NCBI RefSeq assembly: GCF_003627755.1
Contig: NZ_CP032695.1
Span: 1,860,001 to 1,924,000, forward strand
Length of the DNA: 64,000 nucleotides
Source of the DNA: Rhizobium jaguaris
GTDB lineage: Bacteria > Pseudomonadota > Alphaproteobacteria > Rhizobiales > Rhizobiaceae
Direction: 5' to 3'
Below are positions 28,255-37,763 of this stretch, piece after piece. The notes below the pieces were generated by a model. It ran no database searches. It saw nothing but the letters and a program-made list of their open reading frames with translations, and was not told the origin of the DNA. Position 1 is the first letter of the stretch; each line of letters opens with the position of its first letter. Made by a program: the position numbers and the translations under genes.

Positions 28255-29157
28255 ATGGATATCGACATGACAGCAGCAAAGATCGGTGGCGTCATCGCAG
28301 CCGTACCCACTCCACTCACCGCAAACGGAACCATCGACACGGACGCTTTCTTGGAACATGGCCGCTGGTGTCTGGCGAAAGGATGTGATCTTCTCAATGT
28401 GCTGGGAACGACGGGCGAGGCGAACTCACTCTCCTTCTCGCAAAGAAGCGCACTCATGGCGACCGCTGTAAAGAGCCTCGGCGGCAACAGGATGATGGTC
28501 GGCACAGGTACGCCCGATCTCGACACGACGATCGCGCTGACGCGGCAAGCTTATGAACTGGGTTATGCCGCGGCGCTGATCCTGCCACCCTACTATTACA
28601 AGCCGGTTCAGGACGCAGGGCTTTTTGCGTGGTTCGCCAAGGTCATTCAGGAAATGGCAGAAACACCTATCGCCGTGTATCTCTACAATTTCCCACAGCT
28701 AACGGGCATAGAGTTCTCTCCCGCGCTGGCAGCAAAACTCATCCAAATGTTTCCCGAGCGCATTCGCGGGGCAAAAGATAGTTCGGGCAATTTGGACTAT
28801 GCTCGTCAGCTCGCGCAAATTCCCGATTTTGCCGTGTTTCCCAGTAACGAAGCAGCACTTGCGAGCGCGGACAAGGACAATTTCGCCGGCTGCATTTCTG
28901 CGACAGTCAATATCGATCCGCAATCCTCGGCACGGCTTTGGAAGAACCAGGGCGATTCTACGACCCTCGATAGGGTTAGACATCTCAGGCAGGCAGTCGC
29001 CGCTCACCCGCTCATTCCGGCGGTGAAATATCTCGTTAGTAAACGGACCGGGAATGCGATATGGGGCAATGTATTGCCGCCAAACCTGAAGATCAGTGAG
29101 ACGGAGCGCCTCGACACACTGGATGCGATTGCCGCTGAATTGGCGAGGGTGGGCTAG
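28255..29157 (+). CDS. Dihydrodipicolinate synthase (DapA) family protein
   Basis: 300-aa TIM-barrel Schiff-base lyase. It has GTTGEANSLS (about 46), the conserved Tyr in YLYNFPQLTG (about 144) and the imine lysine in GAKDSSGNL (about 170). It is not close to the other DapA-family protein in this window. It probably cleaves or dehydrates a keto acid; the substrate is unknown. The start is uncertain: ATG 28255 and ATG 28267 both lack a strong ribosome binding site. It converges on the amidohydrolase gene at 29171. Confidence 0.87.
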   Translation: MDIDMTAAKIGGVIAAVPTPLTANGTIDTDAFLEHGRWCLAKGCDLLNVLGTTGEANSLSFSQRSALMATAVKSLGGNRMMVGTGTPDLDTTIALTRQAYELGYAAALILPPYYYKPVQDAGLFAWFAKVIQEMAETPIAVYLYNFPQLTGIEFSPALAAKLIQMFPERIRGAKDSSGNLDYARQLAQIPDFAVFPSNEAALASADKDNFAGCISATVNIDPQSSARLWKNQGDSTTLDRVRHLRQAVAAHPLIPAVKYLVSKRTGNAIWGNVLPPNLKISETERLDTLDAIAAELARVG

Positions 29158-29170
29158 ATAATCGACCTTC

Positions 29171-30559
29171 TCACGACTGAGTGTAGTAGCGTCGGATTGC
29201 GGTAGACAATATTCCGGCGAGCTGTCGTTCGCGCCGAAGGCGGGGCAAGTCGCCCCTCGCCTGCTCGCGCAGTTCCCGCCGCGCGCCCTCAAAATCGACG
29301 GAGGTCAGGCGACCGTTCCGCATGATCTCACGCCTGGCGACGAATAGCCCCTTGGCGTAGGCCGATGTCATGCGGGTCAGCAGCACCTCCGCCTCGTCGA
29401 TATCGTCGAACATGCAATCCGCCGTCAGAGCGTCATAATCGATCACCACAAAATCCTGAGCTGCCGGCGCGTTGACCACCTTGGCGCCGATATGAATGGC
29501 GGCATCAAAGATTTGATCGGCGGTGAACTGGCGCGTCAGCTCGCGTCCGCCATGCAGAAGATAGATGAGCCGCATCTCTCGCCAGAGATCCTGATCGTCG
29601 TCGAAGCCGGACCCATCGAGGCCGATAGCGAAGGCCGGGCCTTTCTCCGCCACGAGAGGAATCGGTGCGATGCCCGAACGCAGGCGCAGATTGGCCGAGG
29701 GATTACTGACGAGCTGCACGCCTCTCTCCGCCAGCAGCTCGCATTCTGCCGGCTGCAACTGTACGCCATGGGCGACCGCCAGCCGTGGCGACAGAAAGCC
29801 GATATCATCGAGGTAGCGGACGACACCCTGCGCGAAGCGGCGATCCAGCCACTGCCGCTGCCGGGGGCTTTCCAGAAGATGCATGTGGATGCGCCGGTTG
29901 TTGAGCGCGGACGCCTCGGCGATCGCTTCCAGCATGGCGCCGGAGCACCATTGCGGGCCGATCGGTCCGTACTGGACATCGACCATCGGATTGGAATTTG
30001 CCGCAGCCACAGCCTCGACGGCGGCGATCTGTTCTGCAATCGGCGCATAGGACGGAATGCTCGGCAACAGGGCCTGCCAGTCATCGTCGCTGAGCAAGGG
30101 CTTTAATTTCTCCGGCCCGCCGCCATAGGCCCAGGGATCGAAATCAAGTAATGGACAGGATAGTCCCAAACGAATGCCGACATCCCCCGCAGCGCGGATG
30201 ACGGCGGAAGCTTCATCGCCGAGCCGGTTGATATTCAGCGAGTTGTGGCAATGCATCGTCGCGCCCACGCCCGTTCGCGCCAGCCGCGCGAACGCCACCA
30301 GCGCCTCCAGATAGGCATCTGTCCTCGGTCGCAGGCGCATGCCGGGAATCCAGACCTCCAGGGCGTCGTCGACGGCGCCGAAATCGAGCGTGCGAATGCC
30401 GTATCCATGGTCATGGGCGTTGACGGGCGGCGGCATCACCAGATCGCCCGGGCCAAGTGCGAGCGATCCGTCCACTCCTAAGGGAAACCGCGTCGTGCCG
30501 TCGAAACGCCCCGCAACCTCGTGGCCGGGACGGAGCAGCAGCCGGGAGGGTGTCGTCAT
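29171..30559 (-). CDS. Amidohydrolase superfamily protein (cytosine/ATZ-type deaminase-like)
   Basis: 462-aa metal-dependent hydrolase. Metal-binding residues are visible: HDH in VNAHDHGYG (about 50), His in RIHMHLLES (about 223), His in AVAHGVQL (about 262) and Asp in IGLDGSGFDDD (about 314). This pattern fits mononuclear deaminases of N-heterocycles (subtype of cytosine, guanine or triazine deaminases). It follows the LysR gene by 5 bases on the same strand and may belong to the catabolic operon that starts at 37521. Exact substrate unknown. Confidence 0.85.
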   Translation of the reverse strand: MTTPSRLLLRPGHEVAGRFDGTTRFPLGVDGSLALGPGDLVMPPPVNAHDHGYGIRTLDFGAVDDALEVWIPGMRLRPRTDAYLEALVAFARLARTGVGATMHCHNSLNINRLGDEASAVIRAAGDVGIRLGLSCPLLDFDPWAYGGGPEKLKPLLSDDDWQALLPSIPSYAPIAEQIAAVEAVAAANSNPMVDVQYGPIGPQWCSGAMLEAIAEASALNNRRIHMHLLESPRQRQWLDRRFAQGVVRYLDDIGFLSPRLAVAHGVQLQPAECELLAERGVQLVSNPSANLRLRSGIAPIPLVAEKGPAFAIGLDGSGFDDDQDLWREMRLIYLLHGGRELTRQFTADQIFDAAIHIGAKVVNAPAAQDFVVIDYDALTADCMFDDIDEAEVLLTRMTSAYAKGLFVARREIMRNGRLTSVDFEGARRELREQARGDLPRLRRERQLAGILSTAIRRYYTQS

Positions 30560-30564
30560 CTTCT

Positions 30565-31488
30565 TTACCTTTGGATCACGGCATGGATCTTGTCGCTGAA
30601 CTTCTTCAGCTCGATGCTCATCGACTCGATCACCACTTCAGTCGCATGGGTAAGCTGGCGCTGACGCGGCACGACGATGCCGACCTGCAGATTGTGCAAC
30701 TGCGAGCCGGCGATGTGTAAAGCAACGACCTCCCCGGCTTCGAGCTCTTCCAGGAGGCCAAGTGGCGTGAAGAAGGCGACGCCCTCGCCTGACAGGATCA
30801 ATGGCTTCAGCATCATCTGATTGTTCGTCGCGACCAGCGTACGGCCAACACGATTAAGTGCACCGAGCTCGACGGCGATCATCGAGCTCATGACTTCATT
30901 GTCGAGCTGCAAAAGCAGCTTGAACTGCGCGCATTCCTGCAGCGTGGCCGATTTCTGCCGCGCCAGCGGATGATTGCGCGACACGATCGCCATCAGCGGC
31001 ATCGGAATGCCATAGACCAGCTTGATATCATGTGGCCGAGCAAGATCGAAGGTGACGCCGATATCAACGTCGCCTTCCGCTATGAAGCGGAAAATACTGG
31101 TGTAGTTGTCGTTGCGAATGCGGAAATCCACCGCCGGGTGCCGCTTGTGGAAGCCCATGACGAATTCCGGCAGGAACTGCACCGCGAGACTGTCGAGCGA
31201 GGCGATATGGACCCGGCCGGCGCATTTGCCCTGGAGATCGCCGAGATCGGATTTCATGATCTCGTATTTCAGCAGCGTATCTTTGGCATGCTTCAGGACG
31301 ATCTCGCCAGCCGCCGTCAGTCGCAGACCGTCGGAAAAACGCTCGAACAAAGGGGTTCCGAGCTCATCCTCCAGCTTCTTGATCTGCCGGCTAACAGCCG
31401 AAGTCGCGACATGCAGCTCGTCCGATGCCTTGCGGATCGAGCCCGAACGCGCAACTTCTGCGAAATATTTCAAGATGCTAGCGTGCAT
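30565..31488 (-). CDS. LysR family transcriptional regulator
   Basis: 307-aa LysR regulator: N-terminal winged helix-turn-helix (about 5-62; GSIRKASDELHVATSAVSRQ) and a C-terminal effector-binding domain (about 90-295). It lies within the run of minus-strand catabolic genes, between the enoyl-CoA hydratase and the amidohydrolase, and is the likely regulator of these genes. The effector is unknown. Confidence 0.9.
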   Translation of the reverse strand: MHASILKYFAEVARSGSIRKASDELHVATSAVSRQIKKLEDELGTPLFERFSDGLRLTAAGEIVLKHAKDTLLKYEIMKSDLGDLQGKCAGRVHIASLDSLAVQFLPEFVMGFHKRHPAVDFRIRNDNYTSIFRFIAEGDVDIGVTFDLARPHDIKLVYGIPMPLMAIVSRNHPLARQKSATLQECAQFKLLLQLDNEVMSSMIAVELGALNRVGRTLVATNNQMMLKPLILSGEGVAFFTPLGLLEELEAGEVVALHIAGSQLHNLQVGIVVPRQRQLTHATEVVIESMSIELKKFSDKIHAVIQR

Positions 31489-31523
31489 GGGAGCCCCTCG
31501 ATCTGCCGGAAGCTATATCACGC

Positions 31524-32300
31524 TCATCGTCCCCGCCAAACGGGCGCCCGCTTCTGCTGGAAGGCGGCGACGCCCTCCAACGCGTCCTCGCTCTGCAGCG
31601 CCTTGATGAGCGCGGGCGTGCGCAATGCCTGCGCCTCTGCGGGACTCAGGTGACCAGTCCGGTTCACCGTCTGCTTGATCGCCCGCAGCGATAGCGGCGC
31701 GCAGGCAACGATATCGGCAACCCAGCGGTCGACGGCCGTATCGAGTTCAACCACCGGAACAACCTCGTTCACGACTCCGAACCCTGCCATCTCGGAGGCG
31801 CTGAACTGCCGCCCCGTCAGCATGACGGCCATTGCACGATTGAAGGCGATCTTTCGCTGCAAAAGCACCATGCCGCCATCCAGCGGCATGCGCCCGACTC
31901 GGGCTTCCGGCAGGCCAAAGCGCGCCGTCTCCGCCGCAATGACGATGTCGCAGCCAAGCACCATCTCAAAGCCGCCGCCAAGCGCAAATCCGTTGACGCG
32001 GGCAATGATCGGCACATCGAGAGATCGGCGAAACGCCAACCCACCGAAGCCGTTCACCCGGCTCGCCGCCCAATAGTCGAGGCCGGAGCTGTCGCTTCCG
32101 CCCTTCAGATCGGCGCCGGCGCAAAAGGCTCTTTCGCCGGCTCCGGTCAGGACGACGCAACTGATGTCGTCGCGCCCTTCGATCTCGCGCCAGATCGTCT
32201 CCAGCTCCTGCTCCGTCGCGGCGTCGACCGCATTCATGCGGTCGGGACGATCCAGGGTGACACGGGCGACACGATCTTCGACGGAAAAGCCGACGCTCAT
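31524..32300 (-). CDS. Enoyl-CoA hydratase/isomerase family protein
   Basis: 258-aa crotonase-fold protein. The oxyanion-hole regions FCAGADLKGG (about 59) and ALGGGFEMVLGCD (about 107) are present, with Glu residues in GFEMV and LPEARVG at the usual catalytic positions. It should act on an acyl-CoA made by the CoA-transferase encoded just upstream, with which it overlaps by 4 bases. Pathway substrate unknown. Confidence 0.9.
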   Translation of the reverse strand: MSVGFSVEDRVARVTLDRPDRMNAVDAATEQELETIWREIEGRDDISCVVLTGAGERAFCAGADLKGGSDSSGLDYWAASRVNGFGGLAFRRSLDVPIIARVNGFALGGGFEMVLGCDIVIAAETARFGLPEARVGRMPLDGGMVLLQRKIAFNRAMAVMLTGRQFSASEMAGFGVVNEVVPVVELDTAVDRWVADIVACAPLSLRAIKQTVNRTGHLSPAEAQALRTPALIKALQSEDALEGVAAFQQKRAPVWRGR

Positions 32301-33454
32301 GCCGCATCTCCCTGCAGCCTGCCGAGCGACGCGAGGATTTCGTCATTGTGCTGGCCGAGCTGCGGCGGTGCAATGCGCACCTTCACCTGCGCCGCCGACA
32401 TGTCGATCGGCGAGCCGATGAGGCGGATCGGTCCGGCCGCCGTTTCGCCGGCTTCCAGGATCATCTTGTTGATGATCGTCTGCTCGTCCCTCAGCGCCTC
32501 GGGAAGCGAACGCACGGGCGCGCAGAGGATATCGACGCCTTCCAGCCGCTCCAGCCAATGAGCGGTCGTGTTCTTCGCGAAATTGTCGCGGAAAATCGCC
32601 TGCAACTCCGGCCGCCGCGCCATTTGCGCGTCGAAATCCTTGTAATGCGGAAATTGCGACAGATCCTCGATTTCCAGCGCAGTGCAGATATCCTGCAACG
32701 GGTTCTGCTTGAAGGCACCGACCATGACAATGGCGCTATCGGTGGTTTCGAACACGCCGGTCAGCGGGAAGGCGCCCCAATTGAGGTCTCTTTGACGCAT
32801 CAGATGCGTCGTCCCCTCCTGCATCTGCATGGCGAGCATGGAATTATACAGGCTGACTGCCACCTGCTGGCCTTCGCCGGTCTTGTCGCGCTGCAGGAGC
32901 GCCAAAAGAATGCCCTGAACCAGATGCATGCCGGCCGAATAATCGGCAAGCGGCGTGGCATAGATCGAGGTCGGATGACTGCTGTCCGACTTGCGGCGCA
33001 TCACGCCTGAGACGGCCTGCGCCAACACGTCTTGGCCGCCTTTGTGCTGATAGGGGCCGGTCAGGCCGAAACCGGTGCCGACGGCATAGATCAGCCGCTT
33101 GTTGATCTTCTTCAGATCCTCGAAGCCGAAACCCATGCGCTCCATCACACCCGGGCGGAAGTTGTTGACGACCACGTCGGCCGTTTCCAGCAGCGTGAGC
33201 ACGGTATCGCGCGCCTCCGGCTGCTTGAGGTCGAGCGCCAGGCTCTTCTTGTTGCGGTTCAACGAGCAAAAAACCGGATTGTTGAGGCCGTCCGGATCGG
33301 AGCCGAGCGACCATCGAGAGAGATCGCCGATACGTTCCTTCTCGACCTTGATGACTTCGGCGCCGTAGTCGGCCAACACCTGCGTGCAGGACGGTCCCAG
33401 CATGACCTGGGTGAAATCGATGACACGAATGCCGTCGAGGGGAAGAGTGGTCAT
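32297..33454 (-). CDS. CaiB/BaiF (family III) CoA-transferase
   Basis: 385-aa family III CoA-transferase, interlocked-dimer type. Typical motifs are VIDFTQVMLGPSCTQ (start), KVEKERIGDLSR, and the active-site Asp in PLADYSAGMH (about 170). It transfers CoA to a carboxylic acid substrate. Overlaps both neighbours by 4 bases (ATGA junctions), so it is tightly coupled to the FAD oxidoreductase upstream and the crotonase downstream. Confidence 0.92.
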   Translation of the reverse strand: MTTLPLDGIRVIDFTQVMLGPSCTQVLADYGAEVIKVEKERIGDLSRWSLGSDPDGLNNPVFCSLNRNKKSLALDLKQPEARDTVLTLLETADVVVNNFRPGVMERMGFGFEDLKKINKRLIYAVGTGFGLTGPYQHKGGQDVLAQAVSGVMRRKSDSSHPTSIYATPLADYSAGMHLVQGILLALLQRDKTGEGQQVAVSLYNSMLAMQMQEGTTHLMRQRDLNWGAFPLTGVFETTDSAIVMVGAFKQNPLQDICTALEIEDLSQFPHYKDFDAQMARRPELQAIFRDNFAKNTTAHWLERLEGVDILCAPVRSLPEALRDEQTIINKMILEAGETAAGPIRLIGSPIDMSAAQVKVRIAPPQLGQHNDEILASLGRLQGDAA

Positions 33455-34809
33455 TCTGCGGCCTCCAGATAGGTAGCATTTTCGGACGGTACGTCGCCGG
33501 GATCGGCACCCTGCGCCCGCATTTGTTTCTGAATTGCCTTGACGTCCGCCTTGCGTACCGTCGTGCCGGCATTGAGCGCGACAACGGCGGCAACGCCCGC
33601 GGCCTCACCCATCGCCATGCAGGGCGGAATTTCGCGGCTGGATTTCTGCGCCTGCGGCGTTGCCGAGTAATGGCGGCCGGCGACGATCAACTGGTCGATC
33701 TCCTTCGGCAGCATCGCCCGATAAGGCGTGTAGTAGTCTCGGCCGCGACAGACGGTGTCGGCGAAATGCCGCCTGGTCATCACATCGTCTTTCGTCACGA
33801 CATAGTCGCCCTCCAGAAGCCGGGTTTGGCGCACACCGGTCTGCGGAGCGAAATCGACGACATAGGCATTCTCAAAGCCCGGCATCTTTTCACGCGCGAA
33901 GTCCAGCAGGCGAGCAATGCGGGCTCGTCCCTCTAGCTCCGCCTGGGTCAAGTCCTCGACCTTAAGGCCGCTCAATTTTGGCATGTGCGGGCAATTGAGC
34001 CAAACGACGCCAGGCAGCGGCGTCTTCAGCCACCAGAAGGACCAGCACCCACCGATCAGACGCTTGGCCTCATGGTCGACCAATTTGAACGCCTCGGGGT
34101 CTTCGCGCTCAAAGCGCTCCGCCGCATCAGTGTCGACGCCGCCCCAGCGAGAAACCGTCGTCAGGATAAAATTGGATTCGACATGCGAAGCACCGGCGCT
34201 GGCGGCGACGTCAAGATCACCCGTGGTATCGATGACGACATCTCCAAGGATTGCTTCCATGCCCGCCTTGGTCTGGCAGATCACGCCCTTGATCGTCTTG
34301 TCTTCGACGATCGCGGAGGAGAACCAGCTATGGGTTCTGAGCTTGACGCCGGCAAGAGCCAGAATGTCATAGGAGGCACGCTTGAAGGCGTCAGGGTCGA
34401 AGGCTGCGGAAAAGCAGATCGGATGCGGCATAGATGGCGTGTGGAAATCGAATAGTCCCCAGCGCGCCCAGCGCTGCCATGCTTCCGGCGTGTCGCGGAA
34501 TTCGATCAGGCGGTCGCGGTCCGTGGGCGTAACGCACAAACCCCAGGCCTTCATGCGCTCGATCATTTCCATGCAGATGCCGCGCACGGTGATTTCGAGC
34601 TCGTTGATCATATCGTCGAGCACCAGCACCATACCGCCGGCGGCGAGACCGCCGACATAGGGATAGCGCTCGAGCAAGGTCACGCTGGCGCCATTGCGGG
34701 CCGCCGATACTGCTGCCGAAATTCCGGCAGGTCCGCCGCCGACCACGACGACGTCAGAGCGGTCGACCACTTTGATGTCGCGCGCAGGCTGATGGATTGT
34801 CTCAATCAC
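33451..34809 (-). CDS. FAD-dependent oxidoreductase
   Basis: 452-aa flavoprotein of the FAD_oxidored type: N-terminal dinucleotide motif VVVGGGPAGISAAVSAA (about 22), VIDTTGDLDVAA (about 192), and C-terminal ATP-grasp-like FAD contact IPPCMAMGEAAGVAA (about 405). It oxidises an unknown small molecule. It lies 26 bases after the permease and overlaps the CoA-transferase by 4 bases. The combination oxidase, CoA-transferase and crotonase suggests stepwise breakdown of the compound imported by the adjacent transporter. Confidence 0.88.
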   Translation of the reverse strand: MIETIHQPARDIKVVDRSDVVVVGGGPAGISAAVSAARNGASVTLLERYPYVGGLAAGGMVLVLDDMINELEITVRGICMEMIERMKAWGLCVTPTDRDRLIEFRDTPEAWQRWARWGLFDFHTPSMPHPICFSAAFDPDAFKRASYDILALAGVKLRTHSWFSSAIVEDKTIKGVICQTKAGMEAILGDVVIDTTGDLDVAASAGASHVESNFILTTVSRWGGVDTDAAERFEREDPEAFKLVDHEAKRLIGGCWSFWWLKTPLPGVVWLNCPHMPKLSGLKVEDLTQAELEGRARIARLLDFAREKMPGFENAYVVDFAPQTGVRQTRLLEGDYVVTKDDVMTRRHFADTVCRGRDYYTPYRAMLPKEIDQLIVAGRHYSATPQAQKSSREIPPCMAMGEAAGVAAVVALNAGTTVRKADVKAIQKQMRAQGADPGDVPSENATYLEAAE

Positions 34810-34835
34810 TGTCGCTTCCTCCTAGTTGCGCGTGC

Positions 34836-35671
34836 TCAATGCGATCCAGCCGGCTTCCAGCGCACCACCTTTGCCTCGACGACCGAGACAAGGGCAAAGA
34901 GGATCACCGCCAGAAGGGCTGCAATCACAACGGTTGCGTAGAGAAGCGGCGAGCGGAAATTGTAGGTGGCCTCGATGATCAGCGCGCCGAGGCCGAAACT
35001 CGAGCCGATCCATTCGGCAACGATAGCCCCCATGACACTGCTGGTTGCCGCGATCTTCAAGGCGGCGAACAGGAATGGCAGCGAGCTCGGAAACCGTACT
35101 TTCCAGAGGATCTCCGTATTGGTGGCGGACAGGACCCGCATCAGGTCGAGCATGGCGGGACTGGCCGCCCTTAACCCTTGGACCATGTTGACCAGCGTTG
35201 GGAAGAAACAGATCAGGCCAGCAATGATGATCTTCGGTGCCAGCCCATTGCCGAAGATCAGCACGAGGATCGGCGCAAGCGCGATGATCGGGATCGCCTT
35301 GATGAAGACGGCGATCGGGTAAAATGCCTTTTCCGCCGTCGTGCTATGCACGAACCAGACCGCCAGCAGGATGGCGACGAGATTGCCGAACAGGAAGCCG
35401 AGGGCGGCCTCAAGCAGGGTTGGCAGGAAATTCCGCCATAACGTTGGTGCATTGTCACGGAATGCGAACACGACATCGGCCGGACTCGGCGCCATAAAGG
35501 TTGGGATCTTGAAGATCCAGATCACCAATTGCCAGAGCACGACGAGGCCGAGACCAGCCAAATCGCCGGCAGGTTCTTCGACAAGGTGCCAACGGTGGCG
35601 TCGAGGATAGCGACCTTGCGCGGCGTGGATGCGGGCCCGGATCGGGCTCCGGAAGAGACCACATTGCTCAT
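34836..35671 (-). pseudogene. ABC transporter permease (SsuC/TauC-type), frameshifted
   Basis: NitT/TauT-type permease in two frames. The N-terminus starts ATG 35671, overlapping the ATPase stop as ATGA, and runs MSNVVSSGARSG to NLPAI, then goes out of frame and stops at about 35522. The remainder resumes in another frame from about 35561 (AGLGLVVLWQLVIW) to 34836, with the membrane helices and the EAA loop region. One missing base in the A-run at 35560-35562 (T-run on the coding strand) explains it; restoring it gives 278 aa, the normal length. Either a real single-base deletion that inactivates the importer, or a sequencing error. Confidence 0.82.
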
Positions 35672-36480
35672 AGGCATTCCTCCAGCAGAGCGCGCAAATG
35701 CGCCGTCACCTGAATGAATTCCACCGTATCCCGCATGGCGAGCGACCGCGGATACGGAAGATCGACCTTCATGAACTCCTTCACCCGGCCGGGATGTGTC
35801 TGAAGCATCAGCACATGCTGGCCAAGGAAAGCCGCTTCGGGGATGGAGTGAGTGACGAAGACGATCGTCGTGCCCGTCTCCTGCCACAGCCGCAGCAGTT
35901 CCTCGTTCAGCTTGTCGCGGGTGATCTCGTCAAGCGCGCCGAAGGGCTCATCCATCAGCAGGATGCGCGGGCGGGTGACCAGCGCCCGGGCGATGGCGAC
36001 TCGCTGGCGCATGCCGCCCGAAAGCTCGTGCGGCAAAGCGTTTTCGCGCCCCTTGAGACCAACCATCGCCAGCAGTTCCGCCGGATCGGCAAAGGAGCCG
36101 GCGGCATGCTTGCCGACCTCGATCGGTAGGCGAACATTGTCGATGACGCTGCGCCAGGGCAATAGAGTGGCATCCTGGAACACGAAGGCGAAATCGCGAC
36201 CTTCGCGAGCCTCGCGCGGCGAGCGCCCGAGCACCGAGATCGAACCGCCACTGATGTGCACGAGATCGGCAATGCAGCGTAGCAGGGTCGACTTTCCGCA
36301 ACCCGAGGGGCCGAGCATCGTCACGAACGCCCCCTCGGGGATATTCACCGACACGTTGGAAAGAGCGGTGATCTCGTTGTCCTTGTCGCCAAAGCGGATG
36401 TCCAGATTGGCGACGGATACGGCGAGCGGCGATCCGGCTGGCTGCGGATCTGGCCGTTTGATAGTGGCAGCGGCAGTCAT
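35668..36480 (-). CDS. ABC transporter ATP-binding protein (SsuB/TauB-type)
   Basis: 270-aa ATPase: Walker A GPSGCGKST (about 57), signature LSGGMRQR (about 152), Walker B ILLMDEPFGALDE (about 172), switch His in VTHSIPEA. It powers a NitT/TauT-type importer. It lies 6 bases after the binding-protein gene and its stop overlaps the permease start, which confirms the permease N-terminus. Confidence 0.93.
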   Translation of the reverse strand: MTAAATIKRPDPQPAGSPLAVSVANLDIRFGDKDNEITALSNVSVNIPEGAFVTMLGPSGCGKSTLLRCIADLVHISGGSISVLGRSPREAREGRDFAFVFQDATLLPWRSVIDNVRLPIEVGKHAAGSFADPAELLAMVGLKGRENALPHELSGGMRQRVAIARALVTRPRILLMDEPFGALDEITRDKLNEELLRLWQETGTTIVFVTHSIPEAAFLGQHVLMLQTHPGRVKEFMKVDLPYPRSLAMRDTVEFIQVTAHLRALLEECL

Positions 36481-36486
36481 GGCCGT

Positions 36487-37521
36487 TCACCCGACCTGCT
36501 TGCGGATGTCGGCCGTCGCATCAAGAATGGCGAAGCTCGTGACATCATCGACGGTCGGAACCGTCCCCGTGAACTGCTTGAGGTCGGCATAGGCCTTGAT
36601 CTGCGCTGCCCAGTTTTCCCTGTTCATTGCACCCCAGCCGAATTGCTTGGTGGTGTCGCCGAAGGAGAATTTCGCGATCGGCCCGACAGCTTTGAGTTCA
36701 CTCGCCTTGTCGAGATTCGGATAGGTCTCGACCAGCATGTCGACGGCTTCTTCCGGATGGTCGCGGACATAGCCCCAGCCCTTGGCCGCTGCGGTGGTGA
36801 AGCGCACCAGCACGTCGGCGTGTTTGTCGAGCTGTTCGTCGGTGGTGTAGTAGACGTTAGCGTAGAGCTGTAGCCCGGCGTCCCAGAGCATCATGTCGAC
36901 GCGGTCGTCACCCAGGACCGACAGGGCATTGGTGTTGGTGACCCAGCCGGTGACGGCGTCAGCTTGGCCAGTCAGGAGCTGGTTCATGTCCGAGCCCATA
37001 TTGACCATCTTGACCTGATCCTCGGCGATGCCGTTCTTGGCAAGCAGCGCGCGAAGCAGGATGAAGGCCGTCGGTTGCGTGGCGATCGTCTTGCCGATCA
37101 TGTCCTTCGGCTCACGGATCGGTGCCTTCTTCAGCGAAAAATACGTAAAGGGATGTTTCTGGAAGCCGGCGATGAAGGCTTTAACCGGAATGCCGGCCGA
37201 ACGCGCCAGCATCACCGATGGGCTGGAAGAGATTTGCCCGAGGGTCGATTGCCCCGCCGCGACACCGGCCACACCATCGACATTCGGACCTCCCGGAACG
37301 ATCTCCAGCTCGACGCCCTGCTCCTTGAAGAAACCCTTCTTCTGCGCGACGACTTCGCCGATCACGCCGTTGGACACCAGCCAACCCAGTTGCATTTTCA
37401 CCTGTGCGACGTCCTGAGCAAGGCCCGCACGTACACCGATCAGGGTCTGTGCTGCGGCTAAGCCGCCCACCGTTGCGACATTGGACATGAAGCGACGTCG
37501 GTTCATCATGAAATGAGACAT
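36487..37521 (-). CDS. ABC transporter substrate-binding protein (NMT1/THI5-like)
   Basis: 344-aa periplasmic binding protein with a Tat-like signal MNRRRFMSNVA and hydrophobic region to about residue 35. The mature part has the NMT1/THI5-like fold (KMQLGWLVSNGVIGEVVAQ; KGFFKEQGVELEIVPGG) found in importers of sulfonates, nitrate, pyrimidines and thiamine precursors. First gene of the minus-strand transporter and catabolic operon. The ligand is presumably the compound degraded by the downstream FAD, CoA-transferase and crotonase enzymes. Confidence 0.9.
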   Translation of the reverse strand: MSHFMMNRRRFMSNVATVGGLAAAQTLIGVRAGLAQDVAQVKMQLGWLVSNGVIGEVVAQKKGFFKEQGVELEIVPGGPNVDGVAGVAAGQSTLGQISSSPSVMLARSAGIPVKAFIAGFQKHPFTYFSLKKAPIREPKDMIGKTIATQPTAFILLRALLAKNGIAEDQVKMVNMGSDMNQLLTGQADAVTGWVTNTNALSVLGDDRVDMMLWDAGLQLYANVYYTTDEQLDKHADVLVRFTTAAAKGWGYVRDHPEEAVDMLVETYPNLDKASELKAVGPIAKFSFGDTTKQFGWGAMNRENWAAQIKAYADLKQFTGTVPTVDDVTSFAILDATADIRKQVG

Positions 37522-37644
37522 AATAGTTCCCCTATTTGTTCCCGCGGCCCGACTTATCGTCGTGTACCGCTGCTCATTTGCCGAATGCCAAGGAGGATGA
37601 GGAATTTTGGCGTTCTAATAAAGAACAATTATTCGCTAAATGAA

Positions 37645-37659
37645 TTGCCAAAAAGGCAA
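37645..37659. promoter_or_regulatory. Inverted repeat upstream of the NMT1-type binding protein
   Basis: TTGCC-AAAAA-GGCAA, a perfect 5-bp inverted repeat 124 bases before the binding-protein start, in the AT-rich gap that must hold the operon promoter. It might be a regulator site (for instance LysR), but it is short. Confidence 0.25.
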
Positions 37660-37730
37660 CACTAGCGATGAGTGGTTGCTCTTGGTGAATACGAACGCCT
37701 CACCCGGCATCGTGTTGGAAGATAGTTGTA

Positions 37731-37754
37731 GTGCCTGGCAAGGACGCCAGGCAC
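37731..37754 (-). terminator. Terminator hairpin after adenine deaminase
   Basis: Perfect 9-bp stem GTGCCTGGC (37731-37739) / GCCAGGCAC (37746-37754) with a 6-nt loop, 9 bases past the adenine deaminase stop. No clear U-tract. It probably separates the purine operon from the importer operon that follows on the same strand. Confidence 0.55.
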
Positions 37755-37763
37755 CACCAAGTG

